A stretch of DNA of 64,000 nt from DAOPZC01 sp035353175 (GTDB taxonomy: Bacteria; Verrucomicrobiota; Kiritimatiellia; RFP12; UBA1067). The stretch is from positions 62,001-126,000 of the forward strand of contig DAOPZC010000003.1 of NCBI GenBank assembly GCA_035353175.1. Reading direction: 5' to 3'. The number at the start of each line of letters is the position of its first letter. The first letter of the stretch is position 1. A program made the position numbers and the translations under genes. Under the pieces are notes generated by a model. That model was given only the letters and a program-made list of their open reading frames with translations, was not told where the DNA came from and did not search any database. Shown in pieces: positions 1 through 7,954 of this stretch.

Positions 1-1112
1 AAGTCCACCACCTTTTCCTCGCCGGCCAGCGCCACGTAATGCCGCGTGCCAATGTCGTCGGCGACCAGCCACACGCCACGGTCACCCCGCAGCAGGCAGC
101 CGGAACCCGGCAGCGTGCCGAAAGCCGCGGCGACCTGCGGCATCGTTTCCGCGTTGGGCTTCCAGTTGCCGTCGTACCAATCGAGGGTCAACGCCGGCTG
201 CCGCCGCGACCGCGCCTTGAACCCGAACCGCAGATGGGAGGCCTTGGGATAGGCCTCTTCCTGACGCTCCGTCACATCGGCCGCCTCAACCGACAGCGGG
301 GCGCCTAACGCCAGCGCGCGGAACGGGACGTTCAAAAGGTGGCAGCCCGCGTCGCCCAAAGCGCCCGTGCCGAAGTCATGCCAGCCGCGCCAGTTGTACC
401 GGTGATACACCTTGTCCTTGAAAGGCCGCACCGGCGCGCCGCCCAGCCACAAGTCCCAGTCCAGCGCGGCGGGCACAGGATCGCACCCCTCTGGCCGCCG
501 GAGGCCCTGCGGCCACACCGGCCGGCCCGTCCACGCGTGCACTTCGGCGACGTCGCCGATGACCCCGGACCGCAGAAGCGCGACCGCGCGGCGAAACTCC
601 GGGGCGGCACTTCCTTGGTCGCCCAGCCGCAAGATCACACCGCACGAATCGGCCTTCTCCATCAGATGCTGCGTCTCCGCGAGCGTCCGCGCCAAGGGCG
701 GTTCGACGTAAACGTGGCAGCCTTTCTCCAGCGCCCACGCCGCCTGTACCGCATGGCCGTGATCGGGCGTAGAGATGAACACCGCGTCCACGCCGCGCTC
801 CGCCTCGAACATCACACGGAAGTCCTTGTAGAGCCGCACGTCCGGGCACGTCGCCGCCACCTTTTCGCGCCCGGCCAGCAGCGCGGTCTCATCCACGTCG
901 CACAACGCCACGATCCGGTCGCCCGCCTCGCACACGGCGCTCCAGTTGGCCTGGCCGCGCCCGCCCACGCCGATCACCGCGACATTCAGCCGCGCCCCGC
1001 CCCCTTTCGCCTGCACGACCCCGCGGCTGCGGGAGAAACTCATGCAGCCGCCCGACAGCAGCACGCCCGAGCCTACCGATGTCCGCAGAAAATCTCTCCG
1101 TGTCACGCTCAT
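1..1112 (-). CDS. Gfo/Idh/MocA family oxidoreductase, exported, 3' end outside window
   Basis: The gene starts at the ATG at 1112 (GGAGG a few bases upstream) and runs off the left edge, so about 370 residues are visible. The N-terminus has a twin-arginine motif (TRRDFLR) followed by a hydrophobic stretch and a Cys (SGGC), so the protein is probably exported and perhaps lipid-anchored. A Rossmann nucleotide-binding motif (GVGGRG) follows, then the C-terminal fold region with WDLWLG and HDFGTGALGD typical of PVC secreted dehydrogenases. The family oxidises or isomerises sugars and sugar acids with NAD(P). Oddly, the usual E-K-P motif reads E137-P138-P139, so the conserved Lys is absent. It begins 30 bp after the ABC exporter operon and may be co-transcribed with it. 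The substrate is unknown. Confidence 0.88.
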   Translation of the reverse strand, partial: MSVTRRDFLRTSVGSGVLLSGGCMSFSRSRGVVQAKGGGARLNVAVIGVGGRGQANWSAVCEAGDRIVALCDVDETALLAGREKVAATCPDVRLYKDFRVMFEAERGVDAVFISTPDHGHAVQAAWALEKGCHVYVEPPLARTLAETQHLMEKADSCGVILRLGDQGSAAPEFRRAVALLRSGVIGDVAEVHAWTGRPVWPQGLRRPEGCDPVPAALDWDLWLGGAPVRPFKDKVYHRYNWRGWHDFGTGALGDAGCHLLNVPFRALALGAPLSVEAADVTERQEEAYPKASHLRFGFKARSRRQPALTLDWYDGNWKPNAETMPQVAAAFGTLPGSGCLLRGDRGVWLVADDIGTRHYVALAGEEKVVD

Positions 1113-1142
1113 TCCGTCGCCTCCTCTTCCAACCGCCTCGCG

Positions 1143-2507
1143 TCAGTCGGTGTCCGCCAGTTCCCGCCGTCTGAGCACCCAGCAGCCCGCCCCCGCGAAA
1201 AGAAGCGGAATCAGCAGGGCGTTCCACGCCAGAGACGTGCTCAACAACTCGGCGTCGAGCCGCTCGCCGCGCGTCAACGCCGTCAGCGGCTCGGCCTGCA
1301 GGGCATGGCGGGTCACCTCGTGCACGCCGCGCGAGACCCAGATGCCGACCCGGTTCCGCCACAGTTTCTCGTCCTCCTCCGACACCACCTGCACCACCGA
1401 GTTGCCGACCATCGTGAGCGCCAGCAGGACCGTCGCCACAAACGCCGCGACCGGCAGAGAGAAGCAGGCGCTCAGCGTCAGCCCGAACGCCGCCAGCAGC
1501 GCGAGCACGCTCCAGTGGACAAACGCCGAACGCAACAGGTTCGCCTCGAACGTGCCTCCCGGCGCCAGCAGTGCCACGTCCTGGCGGAACCGCAGCATCA
1601 GCCCCGACGCGAGCTTCGGATCGCCCGTGTGCCGGAAACTCAGCTCGAACTCCCGCAGCCCGTTCTCGGGCAGGGCACCGAACGCCCGCGTATCCACCGC
1701 AAACTCGATCTCGTTCTGCGTGAAATCATCCAGCGGCACCTCCACCGCCTGCTCCGGCCGCTCCAGGCTGCGCAGGACGCACACGCCCGTCACGTGTGCC
1801 CGCGTGCTGAACTCCGTGTCGAACCGGACCCGGACCGTCACCGCTTGCGCGCTCCGGACCGGCCGCGCCAACTGGAATTTCCACGTCACCCGTTCGCCGG
1901 GATTGACGACGTCGTATTTCTCGCGCGCCTTCTCCTCCAGCACCCGCACAACCGTTTTCGCGCCGACCCCTTTCGGCAGCTCGTTCCGAGCCTTCATCTG
2001 CGCATACGCCTGCAGCGCCTCTTCCCGCGGCGGCGGCAGCAGCGGGCGCGCCACGCGGCGGCTCGAAGGCCGCTCCAGCGCATCCCATGCGCTTTGGTGC
2101 ATCCGCCACCGCACTTGCCCGTACACGCCCGCGTAGACGGTCAGCAGCGCGGCCGCGTTCAGGAGCAGCAGCGCCAACCACTTGCCCAGCCAGAACTCCG
2201 CCGGGCGCAACGGCTTGACCGCCGAGAGCTGCATGCGCGCGCTGTCGATCTCCGCCGCGAAGAGCGCGCAGGACGCCCACAGCGTCGCCAGGCACAGGAT
2301 GCCGAACGCGAAGCCGAGGGTATAGCTCAGGAGAATATGCAGCTCGCCTTCGGGCGTGCCGTCGCCTTTGATCGCGCCCGGCAAAACCGCGAGGCAGAGG
2401 GCGAGCAGCGCCAGCAGCGCCGCCACCACCTTGGTCCGCAGCGACGCGCGAAGCGCCAGCACGGTCACTCCGCCGATGCGGCGCACGCTCTCGGTCAGGC
2501 GGTCCAT
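1143..2507 (-). CDS. ABC-2 type exporter permease with large extracytoplasmic domain
   Basis: A 454-residue membrane protein. I chose the start at 2507 because its ATG overlaps the stop of the upstream ATPase gene (ATGA), implying translational coupling. Hydrophobic segments lie near residues 12-40, 60-90 and 105-130, and a second group near 360-450. Between them is a hydrophilic region of about 230 residues, presumably outside the cytoplasm. This two-cluster topology is known for ABC-2/gliding-type permeases with a periplasmic insert. It is the third gene of a permease-ATPase-permease operon and probably forms the transporter with its neighbours. The substrate cannot be told from sequence. 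Confidence 0.8.
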   Translation of the reverse strand: MDRLTESVRRIGGVTVLALRASLRTKVVAALLALLALCLAVLPGAIKGDGTPEGELHILLSYTLGFAFGILCLATLWASCALFAAEIDSARMQLSAVKPLRPAEFWLGKWLALLLLNAAALLTVYAGVYGQVRWRMHQSAWDALERPSSRRVARPLLPPPREEALQAYAQMKARNELPKGVGAKTVVRVLEEKAREKYDVVNPGERVTWKFQLARPVRSAQAVTVRVRFDTEFSTRAHVTGVCVLRSLERPEQAVEVPLDDFTQNEIEFAVDTRAFGALPENGLREFELSFRHTGDPKLASGLMLRFRQDVALLAPGGTFEANLLRSAFVHWSVLALLAAFGLTLSACFSLPVAAFVATVLLALTMVGNSVVQVVSEEDEKLWRNRVGIWVSRGVHEVTRHALQAEPLTALTRGERLDAELLSTSLAWNALLIPLLFAGAGCWVLRRRELADTD

Positions 2508-3442
2508 CACGCGCCATCCTCTCGCGTAGCGCGCGACGCCTTCAGGAACGGCGCCATCTCGAAATCGCGCAACCGGCCCTCCTGCGCCACGACCTGCAGG
2601 AAGAACGCCTCCAGGCTCATCGCGGGATAGTCTTGCTGCACCCTCCGGCCCACGCGCGCCTCCAGCTCGCCGCGCAGCGCCGCGGCGGAGGCCTCGTCCA
2701 GCCCTTCGACCAGAAAGCGCACCGCGTCCGGCTGGCGCAGCAGTTCGGCGATCTTGCCCTCGGCCCGCAAAACGCCGCGCTCCAGAATCGCCACGCGGCC
2801 GCACACGTCCTCCACGTCGGCCAGCAGGTGCGACGTCATCAGCACCGTCACGCCGCCGTTGACCAACACCCGCACGATATCCTTCACCTCGCGGCACCCG
2901 ATCGGATCGAGCCCCGAGGTGGGCTCGTCGAGCACCAGCAGCTCCGGGGCATTCACCAGCGCCTGCGCCAGCCCCACGCGGCGCGCCATGCCCTTCGAGA
3001 AACGGCCCACCGCCCGGTCCGCGGCGTGCTCGAGATCCACCATCGCCAGCAGTTCCCCCGTGCGCCGCGCCGCTTCCTGGCGGGGCAAGCCGAACAGGCT
3101 CGCGTAGTACATCAGCGTCTCGCGCGGCGTGAGGAAGGGGTGCAGGTGCGAGACCTCGGGCAGATACCCGATCCGCGCTTTGACCCGCGTATCATCGGGC
3201 GGCGCGCCCAAGACGCGGATCTCGCCCCCCGTGGGACGCAGCAGTCCGAGCAGCATCTTGATCGTCGTGCTCTTGCCGGATCCGTTGGGTCCGAGCAGCC
3301 CGAACACCTCCCCCCGCCGAACCGTCAGCTCAAGGCCTTTGACCGCCTCCACCGTCGGACGGTGCCAGAAGTCGCGGAACACCTTCCTCAGCCCCCGCGT
3401 CTCAATGACTGTGTCTTGATCGGTCAACGTCTCACTCCTCAT
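2507..3442 (-). CDS. ABC transporter ATP-binding protein (ABC-2 exporter type)
   Basis: The 311-residue protein has all the ATPase motifs: Walker A GPNGSGKST (51-59), a degenerate signature FSKGM (148-152), Walker B LLVLDEP (168-174) and the H-loop His205 in TSHLL. The closest family is the single-domain CcmA/NatA-type ATPase that powers ABC-2 exporters. The C-terminal region (about 230-311) is a regulatory extension. The ATG at 3442 has a poorly spaced ribosome site. A TTG six codons downstream (at 3427) is preceded by GAGGAG at ideal spacing and may be the true start. The gene sits 14 bp after one permease and overlaps the next by 1 base. Confidence 0.93.
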   Translation of the reverse strand: MRSETLTDQDTVIETRGLRKVFRDFWHRPTVEAVKGLELTVRRGEVFGLLGPNGSGKSTTIKMLLGLLRPTGGEIRVLGAPPDDTRVKARIGYLPEVSHLHPFLTPRETLMYYASLFGLPRQEAARRTGELLAMVDLEHAADRAVGRFSKGMARRVGLAQALVNAPELLVLDEPTSGLDPIGCREVKDIVRVLVNGGVTVLMTSHLLADVEDVCGRVAILERGVLRAEGKIAELLRQPDAVRFLVEGLDEASAAALRGELEARVGRRVQQDYPAMSLEAFFLQVVAQEGRLRDFEMAPFLKASRATREDGA

Positions 3443-3456
3443 TCCTGACTATTACC

Positions 3457-4545
3457 CTAACCCAAGTCCCGCTCTTGAAATGCCCGCCATCCCGCCGTCA
3501 GGCAAAGCGCGCAACAGGTGAGCGCATACGCGCCGGCCTGAGCCACATACGACCAAGCGACGCGGCCGCCGCGCGCCACCGCATCACACAGCCAAAAGTT
3601 CTGAACATCGGGCAACACCCCCGCCGCCACGCCGCGCAGGGAAAACAGCGGCGCGCTTCCGCCGGTCAGCGAATCGCCCGCCAGGCCGAGAATCAGCGCC
3701 GTCGCACACACCGCCAGCGCCGCGCCCGTCTGCAGACGCGTCGCCAACGCCGTCGCCAGCGCCGCGAAGACCGCCAGCGCGAACAGCACCAGCAGCGCGA
3801 CCGGAACCACCCGCAGGTTAAGCTCCGGATGATAGAACAGAAGCCGCACCGCCTCATGCGCGTGTCCGCACGCGCTCCCCGAGCAGCCGGTTTCGCCCAA
3901 TGCCGGATACCACTGGCCGAAGCGGTTGTAGAAGCCCGAGAGCGCCGCGACCAGCACCTGCGACCCCGTGACACCGAAAAACGCCGAAACGCCGAAGCGG
4001 AACCGCCAGACATAGTGCCGGACCGCCGCCACAATCAGCGCCACCGCCACGCCCGCAAAGCTTAAGGTCAACGTGAGTGGATCGGTTGCGTTCCCGGTGA
4101 AATCGGGCAGCGTCAGAAAGTGCGCCGAGCAGCGCTCCGCCACCAGCGTCGCGGCCAACACCCCGCACCAGAACACGGCGACCACCGCAAACACCCCCAG
4201 CCATTTGGCCAGCAGGAACGTCGCGCGCGAGACCGGCTTGCCGATCACCGCCGCCGCGGTGCCGCGCGCGATCTCCTCCGCCACCGACCGCCCCGCCGTG
4301 CCCGCGGCCAGCACCAGGCCGAACACCAGCATGCAGGAGAGCCCGCTGTCGCGCGCCAACCGGCCGTCTTCGCTGAAGCGGTGGAACTGGAACACCGGCA
4401 CCAGCAGCGTCATCAGCACGGCCGACAGCAGGATCAGGAAGGCGATCGGCTGCTGGATCGCCTCAATCAGGGTGGTGCCCGTGATCGCGAAGACCTGCCC
4501 CAGCGTACGCCGCAGCCCCGCACGGGTCTGAAGATTTTGCGTCAT
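3457..4545 (-). CDS. ABC-2 family membrane protein (exporter permease)
   Basis: A 362-residue polytopic membrane protein, first gene of the three-gene ABC exporter operon. Hydrophobic segments lie at about 30-55, 75-90, 120-145, 165-185, 235-270, 275-300 and 330-350. The cytoplasmic stretch EEIARGTAAAVIGKPVSR resembles the ABC-2 permease element in which an EE..RGT motif precedes PVSR. Between the second half of the membrane segments is a short Cys/His-containing loop. The start ATG at 4545 lacks a Shine-Dalgarno sequence and lies just 8 bases after a consensus -10 box, so the mRNA may be leaderless. Confidence 0.8.
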   Translation of the reverse strand: MTQNLQTRAGLRRTLGQVFAITGTTLIEAIQQPIAFLILLSAVLMTLLVPVFQFHRFSEDGRLARDSGLSCMLVFGLVLAAGTAGRSVAEEIARGTAAAVIGKPVSRATFLLAKWLGVFAVVAVFWCGVLAATLVAERCSAHFLTLPDFTGNATDPLTLTLSFAGVAVALIVAAVRHYVWRFRFGVSAFFGVTGSQVLVAALSGFYNRFGQWYPALGETGCSGSACGHAHEAVRLLFYHPELNLRVVPVALLVLFALAVFAALATALATRLQTGAALAVCATALILGLAGDSLTGGSAPLFSLRGVAAGVLPDVQNFWLCDAVARGGRVAWSYVAQAGAYALTCCALCLTAGWRAFQERDLG

Positions 4546-4553
4546 ACCGTTAC

Positions 4554-4582
4554 AGTTTATCCGATCTCCCGGAAAGCGTCAA
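4554..4582 (-). promoter_or_regulatory. Sigma-70-type promoter of the ABC exporter operon
   Basis: On the minus strand, TTGACG (4577-4582), a 17-bp spacer and TAAACT (4554-4559). The expected transcription start is at or within 1-3 bases of the ATG at 4545. Confidence 0.7.
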
Positions 4583-4594
4583 AGCCCCCTCCTG

Positions 4595-4626
4595 AAAACA
4601 AAAAAGCCGCCGGTCTCCCGGCGGCC
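4595..4626 (-). terminator. Rho-independent terminator after the pyrH-frr operon
   Basis: Perfect 8-bp stem GCCGCCGG/CCGGCGGC (4606-4613 with 4618-4625), a TCTC loop, then on the minus strand a T-rich tail (TTTTTT G TTTT). It lies just past the stop of the membrane protein gene at 4644. Confidence 0.88.
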
Positions 4627-4643
4627 TCTTTCAGCAGCGCGCA

Positions 4644-5690
4644 TCAGTTCACGATGCGCCCGGGGCAGGGCAGCTCGGGGCCTTCGATGAAGGCTATGGC
4701 GTTCTTCCCTTTGACCGGGCCGACCGCCTGCGCGGCCAAGATCCACAGCAAAGCCGCCACGAGCACCGTCGCCGCGATCGCGGCAATGACCGAAATCGTC
4801 GTGAGCACCGAAGACTCCTCTTTCGCGGGGAAATCGATCGGGCTGAGGGGCGTCATCTGAACGCCCTCGGGGAACGCCTCGCCCTCTGCGGCGGCGCCCT
4901 CTTCCTTGGCGGCGCTGGGGCGCTTAATCTTCAGCGTCTTCTTCTGCGTCACAGACGCGTTGTCCGCGGCCAGCGCTTCGGCGGTCGGCAAGGCGGAGTC
5001 CGGAATGCGCGAGGTCTGCCGGGCCGCCGCCGTCGAGGGTTTCTGGACCGTGGGCGAGACCGGCGTCGCCGCCAGGTCCATCGGACGTTTCAGGCGGATC
5101 GTCTTCGGCCCTTCCTTCTCGGCGCCCACGGGGGCCACGCCGATCGCCGAATCCAACGAAATGCGCGAGGTCTTGGACTTCGCGGCCTGCACTTGCGCGC
5201 CCGACGGCGGCTTGGGGCCTTCCGGCAGAGGATTGGAACCGGGCGTCGGCGGATGCTGCGGCTGCAGCGGCGCGTTCAGGGGCGCGGGAGCGGCCGCCAC
5301 CGGCTCGATCTTGGTGATCGGCTGCGTGGCCCCCGGCATATGGGCTGGCGCAGCCGAAGGGGCCATCACCGGGCGGAGCCGGACAGTCGCGGGACGGATC
5401 GCCGACGGCGTTACCGCCGCCACGGACTCGGGCACCGGGACGCGCGCGGTCGCGCGAGGATTGGCAGGCGCAGCCGCCGGAATGCCGACCGCCGGAGCGG
5501 CGGGAGCTTCGGCGGCCTCGGCAGGCTTGGCCGCATCCGCCGCAGGCGCGACCGGACGCAGTCGGACCGTGATCGGGCGCGGGGCGCCCGGAGCAGCGGC
5601 GGGCGTGATCGGCGAAACCCCCTCCGGCTTAGTAAAGGGCAACACTTTCGGGGGAATCGCTCCCTGGGTAACCTCATCCTGATCAGCCAT
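4644..5690 (-). CDS. Pro/Ala-rich single-pass membrane protein with repeated basic motifs
   Basis: I do not recognise a family for this 348-residue protein. Residues 1-290 are low-complexity, rich in Ala and Pro, with a short motif repeated: TVRLRP (twice), TIRLKRP and TLKIKRP, interspersed with TSRISLDSA, TSRIPDSA and similar. One hydrophobic segment near 295-320 is followed by about 25 residues, suggesting a C-terminal anchor with the long N-terminal region in the cytoplasm. It follows frr by 33 bp and precedes a strong terminator, so it is the last gene of the pyrH-frr operon. The repeats look like linear docking motifs, but that is inference. Confidence 0.72.
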   Translation of the reverse strand: MADQDEVTQGAIPPKVLPFTKPEGVSPITPAAAPGAPRPITVRLRPVAPAADAAKPAEAAEAPAAPAVGIPAAAPANPRATARVPVPESVAAVTPSAIRPATVRLRPVMAPSAAPAHMPGATQPITKIEPVAAAPAPLNAPLQPQHPPTPGSNPLPEGPKPPSGAQVQAAKSKTSRISLDSAIGVAPVGAEKEGPKTIRLKRPMDLAATPVSPTVQKPSTAAARQTSRIPDSALPTAEALAADNASVTQKKTLKIKRPSAAKEEGAAAEGEAFPEGVQMTPLSPIDFPAKEESSVLTTISVIAAIAATVLVAALLWILAAQAVGPVKGKNAIAFIEGPELPCPGRIVN

Positions 5691-5723
5691 AACTCGTGCC
5701 TCCGTCTCACGTGGACAGCCGTC

Positions 5724-6287
5724 TTACACGGCCATCACTTCCGCCTCTTTGTTTTTCAGTTCGCTGTCAATTTTCGCGATGTGGGCATCCGTCGCTTTCT
5801 GCACCTCATCGAAGCCGCGGTCCCGCTCGTCTTCCGTGATCTTGCCGTTCTTCTGCAGCGTCTTGACCAGTTCGTTCGCGTCGCGCCGCACATTGCGCAC
5901 CGCGATGCGGGCCTCTTCGGACTGGCGCTTGGCCACCTTGACGATCTCCTTGCGGCGCTCCTCGTTCAGCTCCGGAATCGGGACCCGCACCACACGCCCG
6001 TCGTTCCGCGGCGTGACGCCGAGGTTGGCCGCGAGAATCGACTTCTCGATCTCCGGCAGGGCCGTGGGATCATAGGCGCTGATCACAATCAGGCGCGGCT
6101 CCGGCGTCGAGATGTTCGCGATGTCGCGCAGCCGCGTCGGCACGCCGTAGTACATCACCTGCACGCCGTCCACCAGCGCGGGCGAAGCCTTGCCCGTGCG
6201 CAATCCGGCAAACTGGTCCTTCAACACCTTGAGCGTGTTGTCCATCTTCTCCATCGCGTCGAGAAGCACTTCGTCTAACGTTTCCAT
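5724..6287 (-). CDS. frr: Ribosome recycling factor
   Basis: The 187-residue protein matches the usual 185-residue family length along its whole extent. It acts with EF-G in the cytoplasm to split the post-termination ribosome. Family features visible are LRTGKASPAL near residue 30, the NISTPEPR and DPTALPEIEKSI stretches in the beta domain, and the long C-terminal helix with R-R-DAN-. A GGAGAG ribosome site lies upstream of the ATG at 6287. It is 15 bp downstream of pyrH, the common bacterial arrangement, although tsf and rpsB, which often precede pyrH, are absent here. Confidence 0.97.
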   Translation of the reverse strand: METLDEVLLDAMEKMDNTLKVLKDQFAGLRTGKASPALVDGVQVMYYGVPTRLRDIANISTPEPRLIVISAYDPTALPEIEKSILAANLGVTPRNDGRVVRVPIPELNEERRKEIVKVAKRQSEEARIAVRNVRRDANELVKTLQKNGKITEDERDRGFDEVQKATDAHIAKIDSELKNKEAEVMAV

Positions 6288-6302
6288 CCCAGCTCTCCTG
6301 CT

Positions 6303-7010
6303 CTATCCGATTTGCGCTTTGTCGCCCACCAGCGTGCCGATGGTCTCACCGCACACGATTCGCTCCAGCGCATCCTCGTCATAAAAATCGAACACCACGA
6401 TCGGAATCCTGTTATCCATGCACAGCGCGAACGCCGCAGAATCCATCACCTTCAGCCGCTTGTGCAACGCGTCCTCGTAGCTCACCTTGTCGTACCGCGT
6501 CGCGTGCGGGTCCAGGTTCGGATCCGCCGTGTAAATCCCGTCCACTTTCGTGGCCTTCAGCAGCACCTCCGCGCCGATCTCGCTCGCGCGCAGAGCCGCC
6601 GCCGAGTCCGTGCTGAAATACGGGTTGCCCGTGCCGCCCGCGAAAATCACCACCCGGCCCTTTTCCAGATGCCGCATCGCTTTGCGCTGAATGAACGGCT
6701 CCGCGACCTGGTGCATCTCGATCGCCGTCTGAAGGCGCGTCTCCAGTCCCAACTGCTCCAGCGCGTTCTGCATGGCCAAACCGTTGATGATCGTCGCCAG
6801 CATGCCCATGTTGTCGCCCGTGGTGCGGTTGACGCCCTTGGCCTCGCCCTTGAGCCCGCGGAAAATGTTCCCGCCGCCCAGCACGATGCCGATCTGCACG
6901 CCCAGCTCCACGATTTTCGCCACACGGCGGGCCATCGACGCCAACGCGTCGGGGTCAATGCACTCGCCCGAAGCCCGGTTTCCCAGCACCTCTCCGCTCA
7001 GCTTCAACAA
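6303..7010 (-). CDS. pyrH: UMP kinase
   Basis: The amino-acid-kinase fold enzyme phosphorylates UMP to UDP in pyrimidine nucleotide synthesis. Motifs include KLSGE near the start, GGGNIFRG, GDNMGMLAT, GGTGNPYFSTDSAA and ATKVDGIYTADP. The family normally begins M-K-Y-K-R-hydrophobic-LLKLSGE. Here K-Y-K-R-I is encoded immediately upstream (7011-7025) but the codon where Met is expected is GTC (7026-7028), and no in-frame ATG or GTG exists before a stop. The listed start is the first TTG (7010), which removes part of the first strand. An upstream CTG, an ATT start or a sequence error are the alternatives. Confidence 0.95.
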   Translation of the reverse strand: MLKLSGEVLGNRASGECIDPDALASMARRVAKIVELGVQIGIVLGGGNIFRGLKGEAKGVNRTTGDNMGMLATIINGLAMQNALEQLGLETRLQTAIEMHQVAEPFIQRKAMRHLEKGRVVIFAGGTGNPYFSTDSAAALRASEIGAEVLLKATKVDGIYTADPNLDPHATRYDKVSYEDALHKRLKVMDSAAFALCMDNRIPIVVFDFYDEDALERIVCGETIGTLVGDKAQIG

Positions 7011-7039
7011 AATCCGCTTATACTTGACACCACTCCGTT

Positions 7040-7055
7040 GCGTTTCCAGAAACGC
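7040..7055 (-). promoter_or_regulatory. Palindrome in the pyrH leader
   Basis: GCGTTTC TG GAAACGC is a perfect 7-bp inverted repeat with a 2-base centre (as RNA a 4-base loop), ending 2 bases before the CGGAG ribosome-site candidate of pyrH. It could be an mRNA hairpin or an operator; function is not shown. Confidence 0.4.
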
Positions 7056-7068
7056 CCCCTTTCAGCGC

Positions 7069-7098
7069 ATTATCAGAAACGGCAATAGCTTACCTAAA
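7069..7098 (-). promoter_or_regulatory. Possible promoter of pyrH-frr
   Basis: Minus-strand TTTAGG (7093-7098), 18-bp spacer, GATAAT (7069-7074). The -10 is good and the -35 weak. Confidence 0.35.
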
Positions 7099-7123
7099 CA
7101 CCCCTGAAAGGTAAACCGCTTTT

Positions 7124-7939
7124 TTACCCCAGCGCCACGTCGAGAAACATCATGGTGGCGAAGCCGGCCATCACGCCCATCGTGGGCACGTCCGAGCCGC
7201 GCGTCGACTGGGCTTCCGGAATCAGCTCCTCGGCCACCACGTAGATCATCGCCCCCGCCGCGAAGGCCAGCGCATAGGGCAGCGCCACCGCCATCTGGGT
7301 CACTGCGACCGCGCCGGCCACCGCCGCGATCGGCTCCACGACCCCCGAGGCCTGGCCGTACACAAAGGCCTTCCACCGCGAGAAGCCCTCGCGCCGCAGC
7401 GGCACCGAGACCGCCGCGCCCTCCGGAAAATTCTGCAGCCCGATGCCGATGGCCAGCGCCACCGCGCCGCCCAGCGTCGCCCCGTTGCCGCCCGCCGCCA
7501 GCGCGCCGAACGCCACGCCGACGGCCAGTCCCTCCGGAATGTTGTGCAGGGTGATCGCCAGCACCAGCAGCACGCTGCGCCGCCAGTGCGTGTGGATGCC
7601 CTCGGGCTCTGCGTTGTGGTGCCCGCTCGGGTGCAGATGCGGCAGCAGCTTGTCCGACAGCCACAGAAAGCCCCCGCCCGCCAGAAAGCCGGTCACCGCA
7701 GGGACCACCCCGGAGCCGCCCGCCTTTTCCGCCATCTCGATCGCCGGCGCCAGGAGCGACCAGAACGAGGCCGCGATCATCACGCCCGAGGCGAAGCCGA
7801 GCATGCCGTTGAGCACGCTGCGGTTGATCGTCTTGAAAAAGAAGACGAGGCCCGCCCCGAGCGCCGTCACCCCCCACGTGAAGAGCGACGCGAAAAACGC
7901 CTGCGTCACATGTCCGTACGGTGTCAGCCACTCAGCCAT
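7124..7939 (-). CDS. ZIP family metal transporter (GufA/ZupT-like)
   Basis: A 271-residue inner-membrane protein expected to import divalent metals such as zinc or iron. The two metal-site helices carry H132-N-I-P-E136-G and Q169-N-F-P-E173-G, the ZIP signature, the second with Gln in place of the usual His. A His-rich loop occupies residues 101-118 between membrane segments 3 and 4. About eight hydrophobic segments are visible, and a late EE pair lies in the segment near 240. The ATG at 7939 follows GGGGG at good spacing; a GTG two codons earlier is possible. It lies downstream of murA on the same strand. Confidence 0.93.
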   Translation of the reverse strand: MAEWLTPYGHVTQAFFASLFTWGVTALGAGLVFFFKTINRSVLNGMLGFASGVMIAASFWSLLAPAIEMAEKAGGSGVVPAVTGFLAGGGFLWLSDKLLPHLHPSGHHNAEPEGIHTHWRRSVLLVLAITLHNIPEGLAVGVAFGALAAGGNGATLGGAVALAIGIGLQNFPEGAAVSVPLRREGFSRWKAFVYGQASGVVEPIAAVAGAVAVTQMAVALPYALAFAAGAMIYVVAEELIPEAQSTRGSDVPTMGVMAGFATMMFLDVALG

Positions 7940-7954
7940 TGGCACCCCCTACAT

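Noticed and set aside
339..2630. Long plus-strand frame opposite the oxidoreductase and ABC permease genes
   Set aside because: Arg/Pro/His-rich composition with no motifs; opposite strand carries genes with clear family features. It is a shadow of GC-rich coding.
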